NCBI GenBank assembly: GCA_037783415.1
Contig: JAZGTN010000150.1
Coordinates: 2,294,001 to 2,358,000, forward strand
From: Leptasterias polaris
Taxonomy: Eukaryota; Echinodermata; Asteroidea; Forcipulatida; Asteriidae
Length of the DNA stretch: 64,000 nucleotides
Direction of reading: 5' to 3'
Both the position numbers and the translations under genes were made by a program. Below, piece after piece: positions 63,293 through 64,000 of the stretch. The notes beneath the pieces were generated by a model. It had not been told where the DNA came from. It was given only the letters and a program-made list of their open reading frames with translations, and made no database searches. Positions within the stretch are counted from its first letter, which is position 1, and each line of letters begins with the position of its first letter.

Positions 63293-64000
63293 GCACGTTC
63301 TGTCCCAGTGTCAGTGTTAACTTATGAATGTTTCCAACTTTACTCTAAAAAACCCCGTAACTCTCGCGCACTCATGTCTGAAGGAACTAAAATGGAGTGT
63401 AGCAAGCAGCGTTGTCAAGACCACCATACACTCGCAAAATTGCAAAATTTTCATGATTTTGACACTTTGTAATACTACTACTAGTTCAAATCAAAGTGCC
63501 TAGTGCCTCTCTGTTGGCCTAGATACATTCTGCTGTCAACCCTTCTGGATCGGATAGGCCGGGGCCGATACGGCGATAGGTAAAAATACAATTTGACATA
63601 AATTAAGTTAGATAAAGTGGTGGCAGGATACAGAAATTTAGCCAAAATCTCCAGTTAACCCTTGTTTTTGTTCATGCATGTTTGATGTTTTGGCATATTG
63701 AATTGTATTTTTTTGCATGTTTTAGAAGTTTAGATTTAGAATTATATTGATAATTGTGTGAAAAATATGCTCAAATATTTAAAAAACTCATGGTTTGTAT
63801 TTGTAAATCTGTACTCTTAACCATGCACTTTGAATAAATATACAAACTCGTGTGCATTATTTTACGAATTAATAACAATAACAAACTGATTGCACCGGTT
63901 GCCAGGTGAGAACTTCGGGCCCCGGCACCCAGGTGACAGCCGGACAGCTGAGGGGTGTAGGGGGATAGGGGAAAGGTCGGTCGTCGGTGAGGGGAGAAAA
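63293..64000. other. no recognisable feature to the window end
   Basis: A plus frame at 63242-63472 overlaps the SINE and lacks any domain. The last 100 bases are G-rich and may begin another element or exon, but nothing can be assigned. Confidence 0.4.

Overview
This is a eukaryotic, intron-rich, AT-rich window from an animal genome. It has one clearly recognisable protein-coding gene and a dense population of short interspersed elements. The gene is an orthologue of the kelch-like protein KLHL8, on the minus strand. I could chain seven coding exons from their reading frames and consensus splice sites: 33998-33315, 23903-23708, 6373-6230, 5358-5247, 4966-4782, 3433-3290 and 935-734. Every exon-exon phase agrees. 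Together they encode about 556 residues: a BTB domain, a BACK domain and five and a half kelch repeats. The last exon, about 45 residues of the final kelch blade and tail, lies beyond coordinate 1. A splice acceptor just 5' of the start codon implies a separate upstream non-coding first exon that I could not locate.

The organism is most likely a deuterostome invertebrate. I infer an echinoderm, probably a sea star. The reasons are protein similarity to vertebrate KLHL8 and miniature elements with ends like AAAGGCACTGGACAC...GTGTCCAGTGCCTTT, together with tRNA-derived SINEs of a kind I associate with echinoderms. This is recollection, not a database result.

Layout. 1-34 kb: klhl8, whose introns 1 (9.4 kb) and 2 (17.3 kb) are filled with miniature inverted-repeat elements (MITEs), SINEs, a LINE 3' fragment and several tandem arrays. 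Notable items are a pair of near-identical 0.7-kb elements at 3.95 and 28.0 kb, a roughly 250-bp four-unit array at 15.1-16.1 kb and a 48-bp minisatellite at 18.2 kb. 34-56 kb: no gene that I recognise, only more elements, long homopolymer runs and low-complexity DNA. 56.4-57.0 kb: a CpG-richer segment that looks like a promoter. It carries CAAGATGGCG immediately followed by a splice donor on the plus strand, and a TCGCGAGA motif. 55.8-58.8 kb also has a striking cluster of the 8-mer ATGCAACA. 60.1-61.5 kb: a compact nest of three DNA transposons. It includes a 774-bp piggyBac-type derivative with TTAA ends that keeps a fragment resembling the acidic N-terminus of its transposase.

No CRISPR, prokaryotic operon or obviously new multi-gene system is present. 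The interest lies in transposon structure and in one candidate promoter. Most short open frames here are chance frames. Frames up to about 135 codons occur in unrelated positions, so length alone was not taken as evidence.
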